A DNA stretch of 64,000 nucleotides from Alphaproteobacteria bacterium (lineage in GTDB: Bacteria; Pseudomonadota; Alphaproteobacteria; Micropepsales; Micropepsaceae). The notes below the pieces were generated by a model that saw only the letters and a list, made by a program, of their open reading frames with translations, made no database searches and was not told the DNA's origin. The position numbers and the translations under genes were made by a program. Location: contig WGNJ01000002.1 of assembly GCA_016124635.1 (NCBI GenBank), positions 162,599 through 226,598 of the forward strand, in the 5' to 3' direction. Every line of letters starts with the position of its first letter. Position 1 is the first letter of the stretch. Positions 9,610 through 19,286 of this stretch are shown piece by piece.

Positions 9610-10338
9610 ATGATCATTTTCCCAGCAATCGATCTCAAAGGTGGCCAAGTCGTCCGTCTCATGCGCGGCGAGATGGCGAGCGCCACGATCTTCAACGAAG
9701 ATCCTGTCGCGCAGGCGCAGGCGTTTGAGGCTCAGGGTTTCGAGTGGCTGCACCTGGTCGATCTCGACGGCGCCCTCGAGGGGCGCTCCGTCAACGAAAC
9801 GGCCGTGCACAAGATCTTGTTCGCGAGCGCCCTGCCCGTTCAGCTGGGCGGCGGCATTCGCGACCGTGCGGCAATCGCCGAATGGCTTGAGGCCGGCGTG
9901 CGCCGCGTAATTCTGGGTACGATCGCGGCAAAGGATCCGGATCTCGTCAAAGAGGTGGCTCAGACCCACGCAGGCCGCATCGCCGTCGGTATAGATGCAC
10001 GTGACGGCTTCGTCGCCGTTCAAGGCTGGACCGCGACCGCCGACATGACGGCGATCGACTTGGCGCGGCGCTTCGAAGATGCCGGCGTGACCGCGATCAT
10101 CTATACCGACGTCGCGCGCGACGGCATGGGCACGGGCCTCAACCTCGAAGAGACGGCGGCGCTCGCGAGCGCCGTCACGATACCGGTCATCGCGTCGGGT
10201 GGCATCGGTTCGATCGAAGATTTGCGAGCGCTGATAGCCCTGAACCATCCGAACATCCAAGGAGTGATCATCGGCCGCGCGCTCTATGACGGTCGCGTCG
10301 ATCCCGCCGCCGCCCTCGCCTTGGCCAAGGCGGGCTGA
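9610..10338 (+). CDS. hisA: ProFAR isomerase (phosphoribosylformimino-AICAR-phosphate isomerase)
   Basis: 242 residues. It is a (beta/alpha)8-barrel enzyme that isomerises ProFAR to PRFAR in histidine synthesis. It opens with [14 protein letters not shown] (Asp8 of the family's catalytic pair), has [15 protein letters not shown], and [11 protein letters not shown] (second catalytic Asp), and ends with VIASGGIGS and the phosphate-binding [11 protein letters not shown]. The stop overlaps the hisF ATG by one base (TGATG), which makes hisA-hisF a coupled pair. Confidence 0.96.
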   Translation: MIIFPAIDLKGGQVVRLMRGEMASATIFNEDPVAQAQAFEAQGFEWLHLVDLDGALEGRSVNETAVHKILFASALPVQLGGGIRDRAAIAEWLEAGVRRVILGTIAAKDPDLVKEVAQTHAGRIAVGIDARDGFVAVQGWTATADMTAIDLARRFEDAGVTAIIYTDVARDGMGTGLNLEETAALASAVTIPVIASGGIGSIEDLRALIALNHPNIQGVIIGRALYDGRVDPAAALALAKAG

Positions 10339-11108
10339 TGCTGAAGACGCGCGTCATTCCCTGCCTCGACGTCAAAGACGGCCGCGTCGTCAAAGGTATC
10401 AAGTTCGTTGACTTGCGAGACGCTGGCGACCCGGTCGAAGCCGCGCGCGCCTACGACGCGGCGGGTGCTGACGAGCTTTGCTTCCTCGACATCACGGCGA
10501 GCCACGAGAAGCGCGGTATCTTGCTCGACGTGGTGCATCGCACGGCCGAAGCCTGCTTCATGCCCCTCACCGTTGGCGGCGGCGTGCGCACGCTTGAGGA
10601 TATGCGCGCGCTCCTGCTCGCCGGCGCCGATAAGGTCTCGGTCAACACGGCGGCCGTTCAGAACCGCGCGATCGTCAAGGACGCCGCGGAAAAATTCGGT
10701 GCGCAGCTTGTGGTCGTCGCCATCGATGCGAAGCAGACGGCGCCCGACAAGTTCGAGATCTTCACCCACGGCGGCCGCAATCCGACCGGGATCGACGCGG
10801 TCGAATACGCGAAAGAAGTCGTCGCGCTCGGCGCGGGGGAGATCCTGTTGACGTCGATGGACCGGGACGGAACGAAACAGGGTTACGACATCGCCCTCAC
10901 TCGTGCGGTCGCCGACGCGGTCAGCGTGCCGGTTATCGCCAGCGGCGGCGTCGGCACGCTGGACCACCTCGTTGAAGGCATCCGCGACGGCCATGCGAGC
11001 GCCGTTCTGGCCGCCTCGATCTTCCACTTCGGGGAAGCCACGATCGGTGCGGCGAAAACGCACCTGGCAAGAGCCGGAATTCCGGTGCGCCCAAATATGC
11101 CTGACTAG
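10338..11108 (+). CDS. hisF: Imidazole glycerol phosphate synthase, cyclase subunit
   Basis: 256 residues. It is the cyclase half of the HisH-HisF complex. Catalytic Asp residues sit in [14 protein letters not shown] near the N-terminus and in [28 protein letters not shown] and VIASGGVGT are phosphate-binding loops. It closes the visible operon: no hisE or hisI follows, although hisE commonly does in related operons, so those steps are encoded elsewhere. The next gene starts about 200 bases on. Confidence 0.97.
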   Translation: MLKTRVIPCLDVKDGRVVKGIKFVDLRDAGDPVEAARAYDAAGADELCFLDITASHEKRGILLDVVHRTAEACFMPLTVGGGVRTLEDMRALLLAGADKVSVNTAAVQNRAIVKDAAEKFGAQLVVVAIDAKQTAPDKFEIFTHGGRNPTGIDAVEYAKEVVALGAGEILLTSMDRDGTKQGYDIALTRAVADAVSVPVIASGGVGTLDHLVEGIRDGHASAVLAASIFHFGEATIGAAKTHLARAGIPVRPNMPD

Positions 11109-11305
11109 TTGCCGGCAGGCGTCGCGGTCAATTCGCAACACGCGAAATTTTCTTAAGCCACACGTAAGGACGCTGACTAATACTGGGGTGCGGAAGCGCG
11201 CCGCTCCCCATTGCTCAATTCGTGACATACGTCTGACGAAATTGTGACACTTGCGAGTCGCTTTGCGCTCCGCCCAGTATCAGGTGGGGAAAAGTTGGGG
11301 CAGCG

Positions 11306-12895
11306 GTGGTGCGGAACCCGAAGAAACAAAAGAACGTCGCCGCGGCTGAAGAAGTTGAGCTCAAATTTCTCGGCCCGGAAGACGCGCTGGATCGCGTGCG
11401 CCGCCTGCCGGCGCTGCGAAAATTCGCCGGCGGTCGCCGCTTTCACACCCAGAACTTGCGGTCGATCTATTACGATACGCCGGACTTTGCCCTGCGCGAT
11501 CACGGCATGATCCTGCGCGTGCGCGAGGAAGGCGACCGCTTCATTCAAACGGTGAAGTCGGCGCGCAACACGAACATCGCCGCGCGCAACGAACTGAATG
11601 CCGACGTTCCTTCAACGGAAGTGTCTCTTGAGGCGATCAAGGACAAGAAAACGCGGCGCGCCGTCAAAGCGGTCGTGAAGAAATCAGCCCTGATCCCGCT
11701 CTTTGCCGTCGAAGTGCGCCGCTCCAAGGTGATGTTGAGCCCGCGCCGCGGTGTCACGATCGAGGCTTCGATCGATCACGGCAGCATCAAGGCTCTGGGA
11801 CCGAAGGCGGGTGCCTCGGTTCCCGTCTCCGAGTTCGAGCTCGAGCTGAAGAAGGGTAGCCCCGGTGATTTGGTCGACGCTGCCCGAGCGTTGACGCTTG
11901 GATTGCCGTTGACGCTCGGCACACAATCGAAGGCGGAGCGCGGCTACGCGCTGGTTGAGGGCGACATCGACAATCCCGTCAAGGCGGGCAGCGTCGTACT
12001 CGATCGCAAGGCCTACGCCGACGACGCCTTTGCCCGGATCCTCACGCATTGCCTCGCGCACCTCTTGCGCAACGTGCCCTGCGTCCTGCGAACACGCGAT
12101 CCCGAAGGCATCCACCAAATGCGCGTCGCCATGCGCCGTATGCGCAGCGCCCTATCGGTGTTCGGTGAGCCGTTCCGCTCGTCGCTCGGCGAGCTTGAAA
12201 ACGAAATCAAGTGGCTGACGCAAACACTCGGCGAAGCGCGCGATCTCGACGTCTTCCACGACACCATCTTCAAGCCGGCGGCCAAAGCGATGGGCGACGA
12301 TGCCCGCATGACCCAGCTGGGCGCCGCCGTTCGAGCCCGGCGGCGCGGCGCCTGGAGCACTGTCTTGGACGCCTTGGAATCGGATCGCTTCCGCAAGCTC
12401 GCGCTCGACCTCGGCGCCGCGACCTTGCTGCAGCCTTGGGCGATAAAGGGAAACGGCGCCGAGGCCGGCCACGGCCAGGCGCACGACTTTGCCGACAAGC
12501 ACATTGCCAAGCGCCACGCCAGGATCATCAAGAGCGTGACGAAGCTGGAGGATCTCGAACCGCAGGAGCGCCACCAACTTCGCGTGCGTTTGAAGAAGCT
12601 GCGTTACGCTGCAGATTTCTTTTCGTGCTTCTACAAAAGAAAGCCCGTGCGCTCGTACCAGAAGAATATCGCAGCGCTTCAGGATCTGCTCGGTCACCTC
12701 AACGACGCCAACGTCGCCCGCGCCCTGATTGAGGACGTGTTGGCCAACGAGGGCGGCGATCCGGCATCGGCTTCGGGCCTTGCTTATGCCGGCGGAGCTA
12801 TCGTCGGCTGGCACACCGAACACGGCGCGCGCACGATGAAGAAGCTCGCCAGGCGCTGGAAGAAATTCACGAATCTGGAGCCGTTCTGGGCCTAG
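11306..12895 (+). CDS. CYTH-CHAD domain protein, probable inorganic triphosphatase
   Basis: 529 residues. The N-terminal half (about 14-215) is a CYTH triphosphate-tunnel domain with the signature EVELKF (ExExK, residues 16-20), IYYDTPDFALRDHGMILRVR and the later ELELK strand. The C-terminal half (about 235-529) is a CHAD helical domain with IHQMRVAMRRMRSAL and HQLRVRLKKLRYAADFF, the conserved His/Arg helices that bind polyphosphate. The family hydrolyses inorganic triphosphate in a metal-dependent way. The start is GTG 11306; GTG 11309 is possible. Its last four bases overlap the convergent gene at 12892. Confidence 0.9.
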   Translation: MVRNPKKQKNVAAAEEVELKFLGPEDALDRVRRLPALRKFAGGRRFHTQNLRSIYYDTPDFALRDHGMILRVREEGDRFIQTVKSARNTNIAARNELNADVPSTEVSLEAIKDKKTRRAVKAVVKKSALIPLFAVEVRRSKVMLSPRRGVTIEASIDHGSIKALGPKAGASVPVSEFELELKKGSPGDLVDAARALTLGLPLTLGTQSKAERGYALVEGDIDNPVKAGSVVLDRKAYADDAFARILTHCLAHLLRNVPCVLRTRDPEGIHQMRVAMRRMRSALSVFGEPFRSSLGELENEIKWLTQTLGEARDLDVFHDTIFKPAAKAMGDDARMTQLGAAVRARRRGAWSTVLDALESDRFRKLALDLGAATLLQPWAIKGNGAEAGHGQAHDFADKHIAKRHARIIKSVTKLEDLEPQERHQLRVRLKKLRYAADFFSCFYKRKPVRSYQKNIAALQDLLGHLNDANVARALIEDVLANEGGDPASASGLAYAGGAIVGWHTEHGARTMKKLARRWKKFTNLEPFWA

Positions 12896-13224
12896 TGCAG
12901 CTGGCGCTCCGCATCTTCTGCACTTGCTGACGCCGCTTCTGCGCCCTCAGTGTCGCCGAGCGCAGCGCGGGCACGCGCAATGCCCTGCCAGGCAGCCGCG
13001 ACCGCCGCCAAGTCGCCATGTCGCGACGCGATCACGACGGCCTTCTGAAATCGGCGCAGTGCTGACTGCGTATCCCCGGCATCGAACGCCTCGGCTCCGG
13101 CCTTCAGGACGGCGTATGGTGGATAGCGGCGGTTGAAGAGGTCTCGCCAAACCTCACCCGCTGCCCAAATCATGGCAACTGCGGCCGCGGCCGCTACCCA
13201 TGCGATCGTGTGTGTATCCCCCAC
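12892..13224 (-). CDS. Small membrane-anchored TPR-like protein
   Basis: 110 residues, GTG start. One N-terminal helix (about 7-24, Ala/Val-rich) is followed by a short linker and helical pairs (FDAGDTQSALRRFQKAVVIA, then AVAAAWQGIARARAALGD) with the Ala/Gly spacing of tetratricopeptide repeats. That suggests an inner-membrane scaffold. The partner is unknown. The stop overlaps the end of the CYTH-CHAD gene by four bases, tail to tail. Confidence 0.6.
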   Translation of the reverse strand: MGDTHTIAWVAAAAAVAMIWAAGEVWRDLFNRRYPPYAVLKAGAEAFDAGDTQSALRRFQKAVVIASRHGDLAAVAAAWQGIARARAALGDTEGAEAASASAEDAERQLH

Positions 13225-13308
13225 GCCTCAAAAATAGCCAGATGCAAGGGGCTCAACGAGTGCCAGGAGGTCACACACAACCCCGGCATCCGGCGGCGTT
13301 TGTCGCTC

Positions 13309-14208
13309 CTAATGCGCGGCCGCAGCGGCAAGCCCGGCTTTGAGCGCGTCGCGCACCGCTCCGACGGCCGCCAAGTTTCCAGGCCGCGTTTTGACGTGTC
13401 GCACGGAGGCCGCCGTGAAGGCCGGAAGCGACGACGCGCTACCTCTGAGCGTGAGGCAGCGGCCGGTGAAATTTGTGCCGTCGCACACCTGCCAGGCGCC
13501 GCCGCCGGCGATGCTCAAACTGGCCGTCGGCCGCGTCCAGCCGAAGCGCGCCAGGTCCGACGTGTCTTGAGTGACCACACGGCTGACGCCTGAAAACTGC
13601 ACGCCGTCGTAGAGCGTGAGCGATGGAACCGCGTTCGGCTGCAGCGCCGCCGTCGGCGTTTCGACGATCGGTTCGAACGAGGTCATGATCGTCTTGAAGT
13701 CATCTTCTTCGCGCGCGACGCCGCTGACGCGAGCCGCGCAGGTCACCAGGAGCATACGACCCGGTACAAGATGAACGTCCTGCTGTTCGGAAACCCGAAC
13801 CGGCGCACCGTCTGCGCCTGGAAAGTCGGCGGACAAGCGCACCGATTGGACCAATCGCCCGCCTTGCCGGCGCTTGCCTGTCGCTTCGATCGTTGCATTC
13901 GGCAACTTGCCGAGTTCCGTGTGCCAGAACTCATCGGTGAAGGTTTGCTCACCCGCGGCATCGAGCGCGTCTTGATCCGCGGATTGCAGCTCTGGCATGT
14001 CCTCGACGACCACGGTGCACCTGCCGCCCGTCTCCGCGACGCGAGGCGAAGCTATGAGTAGCTTCATCTGCGACACAGGCACCGCCTGATCATGCCAGCC
14101 CGTCGGCATTTCGAAGCGGAAGAGATTGTCGACCTCGCGAGTTTCGGCGGCTGCTGCGGCCGCACCCGCAACCGATAACGCAATCGATAACAGCAACGGG
14201 CGCAGCAT
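13309..14208 (-). CDS. Secreted protein with C-terminal beta/gamma-crystallin-like domain
   Basis: 299 residues from ATG 14208. The same frame stays open upstream into the glutamine-synthetase gene, but the classic signal peptide (MLRPLLLSIALSVAGAAAAAA) fixes the start here. The middle (25-200) is a secreted domain I do not recognise, with two or more Cys. The C-terminal part (about 215-290) has two Greek-key-like units: LTLYDGVQFSGVSRVV and WQVCDGTNFTGRCLTL match the Y/W-x6-G-x-S/T pattern of beta/gamma-crystallins, which often bind calcium. The domain call rests on pattern alone. Confidence 0.7.
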   Translation of the reverse strand: MLRPLLLSIALSVAGAAAAAAETREVDNLFRFEMPTGWHDQAVPVSQMKLLIASPRVAETGGRCTVVVEDMPELQSADQDALDAAGEQTFTDEFWHTELGKLPNATIEATGKRRQGGRLVQSVRLSADFPGADGAPVRVSEQQDVHLVPGRMLLVTCAARVSGVAREEDDFKTIMTSFEPIVETPTAALQPNAVPSLTLYDGVQFSGVSRVVTQDTSDLARFGWTRPTASLSIAGGGAWQVCDGTNFTGRCLTLRGSASSLPAFTAASVRHVKTRPGNLAAVGAVRDALKAGLAAAAAH

Positions 14209-14324
14209 CTCAGTCTCCGATGATTGGCGTGCAAGGCGGAGAACTGTGTCGCAAGCGGCAAGCGTTGTCTGCGCACCGCACCGCGAGCATAGGCGGAAGG
14301 CGCACCGACCGGTTGCGCCGGCGC

Positions 14325-15674
14325 CTAAACGTTCAGCAGCAAATGCTGCCGTTCCCAGGGGCTGATGACCTGTTGATAGGCGTCGTGCTCGGAGGCTTTC
14401 ACGTCGGAGAAAAGGTCGACGAACGCCTCGCCCAAGATCTCGCGCATATCGTTCGACGCGCGAAATCTCTGGATCGCGTCCAGAAGATGCCGCGGCAGCT
14501 GATAGCGCATCGACTCGTAGGCGTTGCCTTCCATCGCCTTGGTCGGCGACAGATTCTGCGTCATGCCCAGATAGCCGCACGCCAGCGTCGCCGCAATCGC
14601 CAGATAGGGATTGGCGTCGGCACCCGGCACACGATTTTCGATGCGCCGGTTCTTGGGCTCGGATTCGGGAATGCGCAAGCCGACCGTTCGGTTCTCATGC
14701 CCCCAATGCGTGTTCACCGGCGCCGAAAGAAAGCGCACCAACCGGCGATACGAGTTCACATAGGGCGCAATGAGCGGCATCGCCGCCGGCAGATATTTTT
14801 GCAGGCCGCCGATATAGGCCATGAACAGCCGCGTGTCCTTGCCGCCTCGCGACGCGAAGATGTTGTGCCCCTTCGCGTCGACGATGCTCTGGTGGATATG
14901 CATGGCGCTGCCCGGCTCCTGTTCGTAGGGCTTGGCCATGAACGTCGCATAGATGTCGTGACGCAGCGCCGCCTGGCGCACAGTGCGCTTGAACAGGAAG
15001 GTGTGGTCCGCGAGCTGAAGCGGATCGCCGTGATAGAAGTTGATTTCGACCTGCGCCACGCCCTCTTCGTGGATCAAGCTGTCGATGCCGATGTCTTGGC
15101 TTTCGCAGAAGTCGTAGATGTCCTCGAACAGCGGGTCGAATTCGTTGACCGCATCGATCGAATAGGCCTGGCGCCCGGTTTGCGGCCGTCCCGATTTGCC
15201 CGCGGGCGGCAGCAGCGGATAGTCGGCATCGATGTTCTTCTGCGACAGGAAGAATTCGACCTCCGGCGCGACCACCGGCTTCCAGCCCTTATCGTCGTAA
15301 AGCTTCAGCACGTTCTTCAGGATCTGCCGTGGCGCCAATTGCACCGGCTCACCGCGGCGCACACAATCGCAAATGACTTGCGCCGTCGGCTCGCGATACC
15401 AGGGCACGATGCGGATGGTCTCGGCGTCCGGCGCCAAGATCATGTCCGGCGCTTGCTGGCTGAGGGCTTTCGTCTCCGCGTCGGCGCCCGTCACCATCTG
15501 CCCGAAGATGCTCTCCGGCAGGCGCAGCGTGTCGTTCTCGAGCCCCGCCAGAAACTTGTTCGTCGGCAGAATCTTGCCGCGCGCGATCGCCGCCATGTCG
15601 GGCACGAGCATCTCGACTTCGGTGATGCGGTGATCTTTGAGCCAATCGCGGATCAGCTCGTCGTTGGAGCTCAT
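14325..15674 (-). CDS. puuA: Glutamine-synthetase-family ligase, probable gamma-glutamylpolyamine synthetase
   Basis: 449 residues from ATG 15674, which overlaps the upstream gene's TGA by one base (TGATG); a longer in-frame start is not needed. GS hallmarks: PEVEFFL, HEEGVAQVEINF, the ATP-site GSAMHIHQS, RIP-ESEPKNRRIENRVPGADANPYLA with the catalytic Glu/Arg region. Length and sequence fit the GlnT/PuuA branch rather than assimilatory GlnA, which carries an NRSA..RIP block and a Tyr adenylation loop. Directly coupled to a PuuD-type hydrolase, it probably gamma-glutamylates putrescine or another amine. PuuB- and PuuC-type genes are not nearby. Confidence 0.8.
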   Translation of the reverse strand: MSSNDELIRDWLKDHRITEVEMLVPDMAAIARGKILPTNKFLAGLENDTLRLPESIFGQMVTGADAETKALSQQAPDMILAPDAETIRIVPWYREPTAQVICDCVRRGEPVQLAPRQILKNVLKLYDDKGWKPVVAPEVEFFLSQKNIDADYPLLPPAGKSGRPQTGRQAYSIDAVNEFDPLFEDIYDFCESQDIGIDSLIHEEGVAQVEINFYHGDPLQLADHTFLFKRTVRQAALRHDIYATFMAKPYEQEPGSAMHIHQSIVDAKGHNIFASRGGKDTRLFMAYIGGLQKYLPAAMPLIAPYVNSYRRLVRFLSAPVNTHWGHENRTVGLRIPESEPKNRRIENRVPGADANPYLAIAATLACGYLGMTQNLSPTKAMEGNAYESMRYQLPRHLLDAIQRFRASNDMREILGEAFVDLFSDVKASEHDAYQQVISPWERQHLLLNV

Positions 15675-16432
15675 CACACGCGGCTTTCGTGCCGGGCCTT
15701 CGTTGCCGCTCCGAACGCCGCAAACAGTGCCTTCGAGAAGTCGTTCTCCCAGAAGCGCCATTCGGGATGCCATTGCACGCCGATCGCAAAGCCCTTCGCA
15801 TCGCGCACGCGCACCGCCTCGATCTGGCCGTCGGGCGCGACCGCTTCCACGGCAAGTCCGATACCTGGCTTGTCGATGCCTTGGCTGTGCAGCGAATTCA
15901 CTTTGATCGTCGGCGTTCCGGCCAGCATTTCGAGGCGCCCCCCGGGCGTCAGATGGACGTCGTGAACCGGGGCATATTGAACGTCGAGTGGTTGATTTTT
16001 GTCTTCTCGGTGATCGAACCGGCCCTGAACTTCTTCGACATGTTGATGCAGCGTGCCGCCGAACGCGACGTTAAGCTCTTGGAAACCGCGGCACAGCGCG
16101 AGCAGCGGCACATTCCGTTCCACAATGCGCTTGATCAACGGCAGCGTCGTGGCGTCGCGTCGTTCGTCCTGCATGACGCCGGGTCTCGGGCCCGCGCCGC
16201 CATAATGACGCGGCGCCACATTGGAAGGCGATCCGGTCAGTAAGAGTCCGTCAACCGTTTCGACGATCTCGTCGACGTCGATCGGCGTTTCGAGCACCGG
16301 CAGCAACACGGGCAGCGCGCCTGCCCCGTCGCGCACGGCGACGATGTATTTCTCGCCGACCGCATGAAAGGGGTGCGCCCCGATCATGCGATGGTCGCAA
16401 GGGATTCCGACGATTGGTTTTGGACCGGCCAT
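15674..16432 (-). CDS. puuD: Gamma-glutamyl-gamma-aminobutyrate hydrolase family (peptidase C26)
   Basis: 252 residues. It is a class I glutamine-amidotransferase fold with nucleophile Cys114 in ALCRGFQELN and the His/Glu pair in GVQWHPEWRFW. The N-terminal IVGIPCDHR and LLLTGSPSNVAP segments are typical of PuuD-type hydrolases, which release GABA from gamma-glutamyl-GABA. It is first in a two-gene unit with the GS-family ligase, which gives both ends of a gamma-glutamylated amine route. Confidence 0.85.
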   Translation of the reverse strand: MAGPKPIVGIPCDHRMIGAHPFHAVGEKYIVAVRDGAGALPVLLPVLETPIDVDEIVETVDGLLLTGSPSNVAPRHYGGAGPRPGVMQDERRDATTLPLIKRIVERNVPLLALCRGFQELNVAFGGTLHQHVEEVQGRFDHREDKNQPLDVQYAPVHDVHLTPGGRLEMLAGTPTIKVNSLHSQGIDKPGIGLAVEAVAPDGQIEAVRVRDAKGFAIGVQWHPEWRFWENDFSKALFAAFGAATKARHESRV

Positions 16433-16474
16433 GTCCAGGAGCTAAGCGCGACCCAGCGCCCGCGGCAAGGGTGC

Positions 16475-17056
16475 TCAGCGCGGCCGCCGCAGCATCGGCG
16501 TGACGACCGGCGACGAGCCCGCTTGGATGCGCCCGATCACTTCGAATCCGTGCCGCTCGTAGAAGGGAATGTTCCGCGGGTTTGAAGATTCGAGATAGGC
16601 CGGCAGCTTCTCGCGGTCGACACGTGTCAGCGCATGCTTCATGAGGACCGAGCCCAATCCTTTGCCTTGGCTGTGCACATCGACGCCCAGAACCGCCAGA
16701 TACCAATGCGGTTCTTGCGGGTGATACTTCCCCATTTGTTCGACGAGCCCGAAGATGTCGCCGCGAACCTTTTCCGACGGCACGTGCTCGATGAACGCCG
16801 CCATCGCTTCTTCATCCGGTCCGACGTTGGGCGGCAGCCAGAACGCCGCCGCCGATCCGTCTTCCAAACAGTGCGCCGTCTCATGCAACAAAGCGCGGCC
16901 GCCGAGCGAAGCCTGCGCAGCGCCGAGATTCTTCAAATAGCTTGAGCTCTCCGGCATGAGCCAGCGCATGACCGGATCGTCAACGAAGGCCATTGTGAAA
17001 ATGTCGAGCGCCTTGTCGCGCTCGTCCTTCGATACGATCTTGACGCTTGGGATCAT
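16475..17056 (-). CDS. GNAT-family N-acetyltransferase
   Basis: 193 residues from ATG 17056, chosen because GGAGAGACG immediately precedes it; a longer frame to 17101 lacks such a site. The acetyl-CoA-binding motif A is LGVDVHSQGKGLGSVLMKHAL, followed by LESSNPRNIPFYERHGFEV, the usual motif B. The N-terminal part (MAFVDDPVMRWLMP) resembles acetyltransferases of the antibiotic/toxin-modifying and ribosomal-protein type. The substrate is unknown. It stands alone between the PuuD-type gene and a GDPD gene, all on the minus strand. Confidence 0.85.
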   Translation of the reverse strand: MIPSVKIVSKDERDKALDIFTMAFVDDPVMRWLMPESSSYLKNLGAAQASLGGRALLHETAHCLEDGSAAAFWLPPNVGPDEEAMAAFIEHVPSEKVRGDIFGLVEQMGKYHPQEPHWYLAVLGVDVHSQGKGLGSVLMKHALTRVDREKLPAYLESSNPRNIPFYERHGFEVIGRIQAGSSPVVTPMLRRPR

Positions 17057-17163
17057 CGTCTCTCCTCCGCGAAGCCGTCCAGCCCGAGATGAACAAGGCA
17101 ACTAAGCGCCGGCCCGCGCGGCGGGCAAGAGCGCAGATCTTCAAAAATCGCAGCGGCGGCTGT

Positions 17164-18171
17164 TTACTGCTCGAATCCGACGCCCGGTTTGAGGCGTGGC
17201 GCGATGAGCTCGATGCGGTTCGTCCAAATCCCGCCACTATAGTCCGACGGCAGCCGCACCAGATCGTCTTCGCTGTCGATCCCCGGCGTACCCGTCTCTC
17301 CGAGCGCAACGGCTCCGACGACGAAAGCTTCGCTGCCGACGGCGTGCATGCGTTCGAGGAACAGGTTCGGCCAACCCCAAACGAGCCAGCTCATGTTGAC
17401 CGGTACGAGTACGATCGTATCTCGGCACGCGTCGGGCATCGTCCCGCTCCAGCCGATGGCGATGTAGCGTAGACCGCAATCCAGGAGTGATTTGCGCGAC
17501 ATCACGCGCATCGAGGGGATTCGTTCGTGCAACCGCTCGATCGGCTTGTCGCCTCCATAAGCCATCAACAGGCTTCGCTGTGCGGGAGGCAGCTGCGTCA
17601 AGCGATCGGCCAAGAGATCGCCTTCATGCGGATCGTTGCTCTTGACGTTGATGAGGAACCGTTTGTCCGGAAAATTCGCGAGCACCTCGTCGAGCGATGG
17701 CATCAACCCGATGCCCCTCCCGCGAAACGGAAAGGTCTTGCCGTTGTCGGCCGTGTAGCCGTAACCGATGTCGAGCGCTTTCAATTCGGCAAGCGTGTGT
17801 TCGCGCGTGACGCCGTGTCCGTTGGTGCGGCAGTCGACCGTCCAATCGTGAAACACGGCGAAATGTCCGTCCGTCGTCGGATGCACGTCGAACTCGACGA
17901 TGTCGGCGCCGGCGGCGAACGTCGCTTTCATCGAGGCGATCGTGTTTTCGAGATAGCGATGTGTCGGTGGATGAATGCGCTTCGCGGTGCAAGTCGTGTT
18001 CGTCAAACCGTCGCGAGAAAACGTCTGCGACATTCCCCGATGCGCCAGCAGCGTCACCTGCCCGCGGTAGTTCGACCAAAACGAAGCGTTGAGCACCGCC
18101 GCCGCTGCAACCGCCACGATTAGCGTCGCGAGTGTCCAAAAGATCGTCTTGAATATCCGCCGCATCCACAT
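17164..18171 (-). CDS. Membrane-anchored glycerophosphodiester phosphodiesterase family protein
   Basis: 335 residues. An N-terminal helix (about 8-28) anchors or exports it. The GDPD catalytic core follows: LLAHRGMSQ, YLENTIASMKATFAAGADIVEFDVHPTTDGHFAVFHD, which supply the conserved His, Glu and Asp metal and acid/base residues. Members hydrolyse deacylated phospholipids to glycerol-3-phosphate and an alcohol. The C-terminal part departs more from the family and includes an LVWGWPNLFLERM segment, so a different phosphodiester substrate is possible. Confidence 0.85.
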   Translation of the reverse strand: MWMRRIFKTIFWTLATLIVAVAAAAVLNASFWSNYRGQVTLLAHRGMSQTFSRDGLTNTTCTAKRIHPPTHRYLENTIASMKATFAAGADIVEFDVHPTTDGHFAVFHDWTVDCRTNGHGVTREHTLAELKALDIGYGYTADNGKTFPFRGRGIGLMPSLDEVLANFPDKRFLINVKSNDPHEGDLLADRLTQLPPAQRSLLMAYGGDKPIERLHERIPSMRVMSRKSLLDCGLRYIAIGWSGTMPDACRDTIVLVPVNMSWLVWGWPNLFLERMHAVGSEAFVVGAVALGETGTPGIDSEDDLVRLPSDYSGGIWTNRIELIAPRLKPGVGFEQ

Positions 18172-18269
18172 GCGAGAGAGCCTACAGGCGCGGAGAACAA
18201 ATCGCGCGTACGTTGGTCACGTCATCGCAATTAACGGCAATGGCGACGCCGGGACAACGGGCTCGGCGT

Positions 18270-19286
18270 CTATTTGATGAAATCGGCCGATGGGTGCGCG
18301 CGCGGATACTGTCGCAAGAATGACAAATAGCGCGCGAAGGTCTTATCGCTCTGCGTCAGCGTGCCGGGGCGAAAGCGCATCGTCTCCATGATCGGTAGAT
18401 CCTCGCCCACGACGCGGATCTCGAAATCGAGCACGAAGTCGAGCCACGCGGCGACCTCGTCGGGCGTTCCGTCCGAGATCTTCCCCGCCGCGACCATGAA
18501 GTTTTTTGATTTCCCCGGGCGCGGCAATCCCATCGGCACCAGGAAGCCGAACCATTTTCCGTTGATATAGGTGCTTTGATAGTAGAGGGACGTTCCGTAC
18601 ACGCCGATCGAATTCTCCACGTGCTCGCCGTTCACGTGCGTGCCGACGAAATCGTAGCAGCATGAGTGATCGGTCCACCGTACGAGATCGTGAGGATCGG
18701 CTTGTCCGAAAGTAATCCCATGCAGCGCCTTGATGTGTTGCATGTCCGGCGTGTTGCAGCATTGAACCCAAGGATCGACGCCCGAAAGGCCGGGAAGTTC
18801 GATCGTCTTGAACGCGAGTTCGTCTTCGGGGAATGGGAACGAAGGCAAATCGTAGAGCGGGGCATCACCGTTGAACGCCCACACCAGGCCGTAGCGCTCC
18901 TGCGTCGGAAACACGAACAGGCAAGCGTTGGGCGGCGGCGGATCGCCGACCATTGTCTTGGTGCACACGCCGTCGAGATTGTATTCCCAGTGATGAAAGG
19001 CGCAGCGCAGCGAGTCGCCGATCATTTTTCCGACCTCGAGACTCGCGCCCATATGCGGGCAATAGGCGCTCGCCACCTGCACGCGCCCGTCGGCGCCCCG
19101 GTAGACCACAACGCGTCCGTCAAGAAAGTCGTAGCCTTTGACCGTTTCAGGCGGAACGTCGCTTGAGAGGCAGATTGGAAACCAGCTCTGCGTGAAAAGC
19201 CCGTCTTCGCCTTCGTTGAGGACCCGCTTCGGTCCCGGCGGGGGTGTCCTCGGATTGGTGTGCTGCGCGTGTAGACTTGTACTCAT
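18270..19286 (-). CDS. Rieske [2Fe-2S] aromatic/steroid-type ring oxygenase, oxygenase component
   Basis: 338 residues from ATG 19286, overlapping the upstream stop (ATGA). The Rieske centre is CPH (Cys76, His78) and CAFHHW (Cys95, His98). The mononuclear iron site is in DMQHIKALHG (His184, His189 plus a C-terminal acidic residue). Such enzymes need a separate reductase, and none is nearby. The N-terminal FTQSWFPICLSSDV and short C-terminal domain resemble the KshA/VanA-like single-subunit branch. The paired SRPBCC protein and TetR repressor suggest an inducible hydrophobic substrate, which I cannot name. Confidence 0.85.
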   Translation of the reverse strand: MSTSLHAQHTNPRTPPPGPKRVLNEGEDGLFTQSWFPICLSSDVPPETVKGYDFLDGRVVVYRGADGRVQVASAYCPHMGASLEVGKMIGDSLRCAFHHWEYNLDGVCTKTMVGDPPPPNACLFVFPTQERYGLVWAFNGDAPLYDLPSFPFPEDELAFKTIELPGLSGVDPWVQCCNTPDMQHIKALHGITFGQADPHDLVRWTDHSCCYDFVGTHVNGEHVENSIGVYGTSLYYQSTYINGKWFGFLVPMGLPRPGKSKNFMVAAGKISDGTPDEVAAWLDFVLDFEIRVVGEDLPIMETMRFRPGTLTQSDKTFARYLSFLRQYPRAHPSADFIK

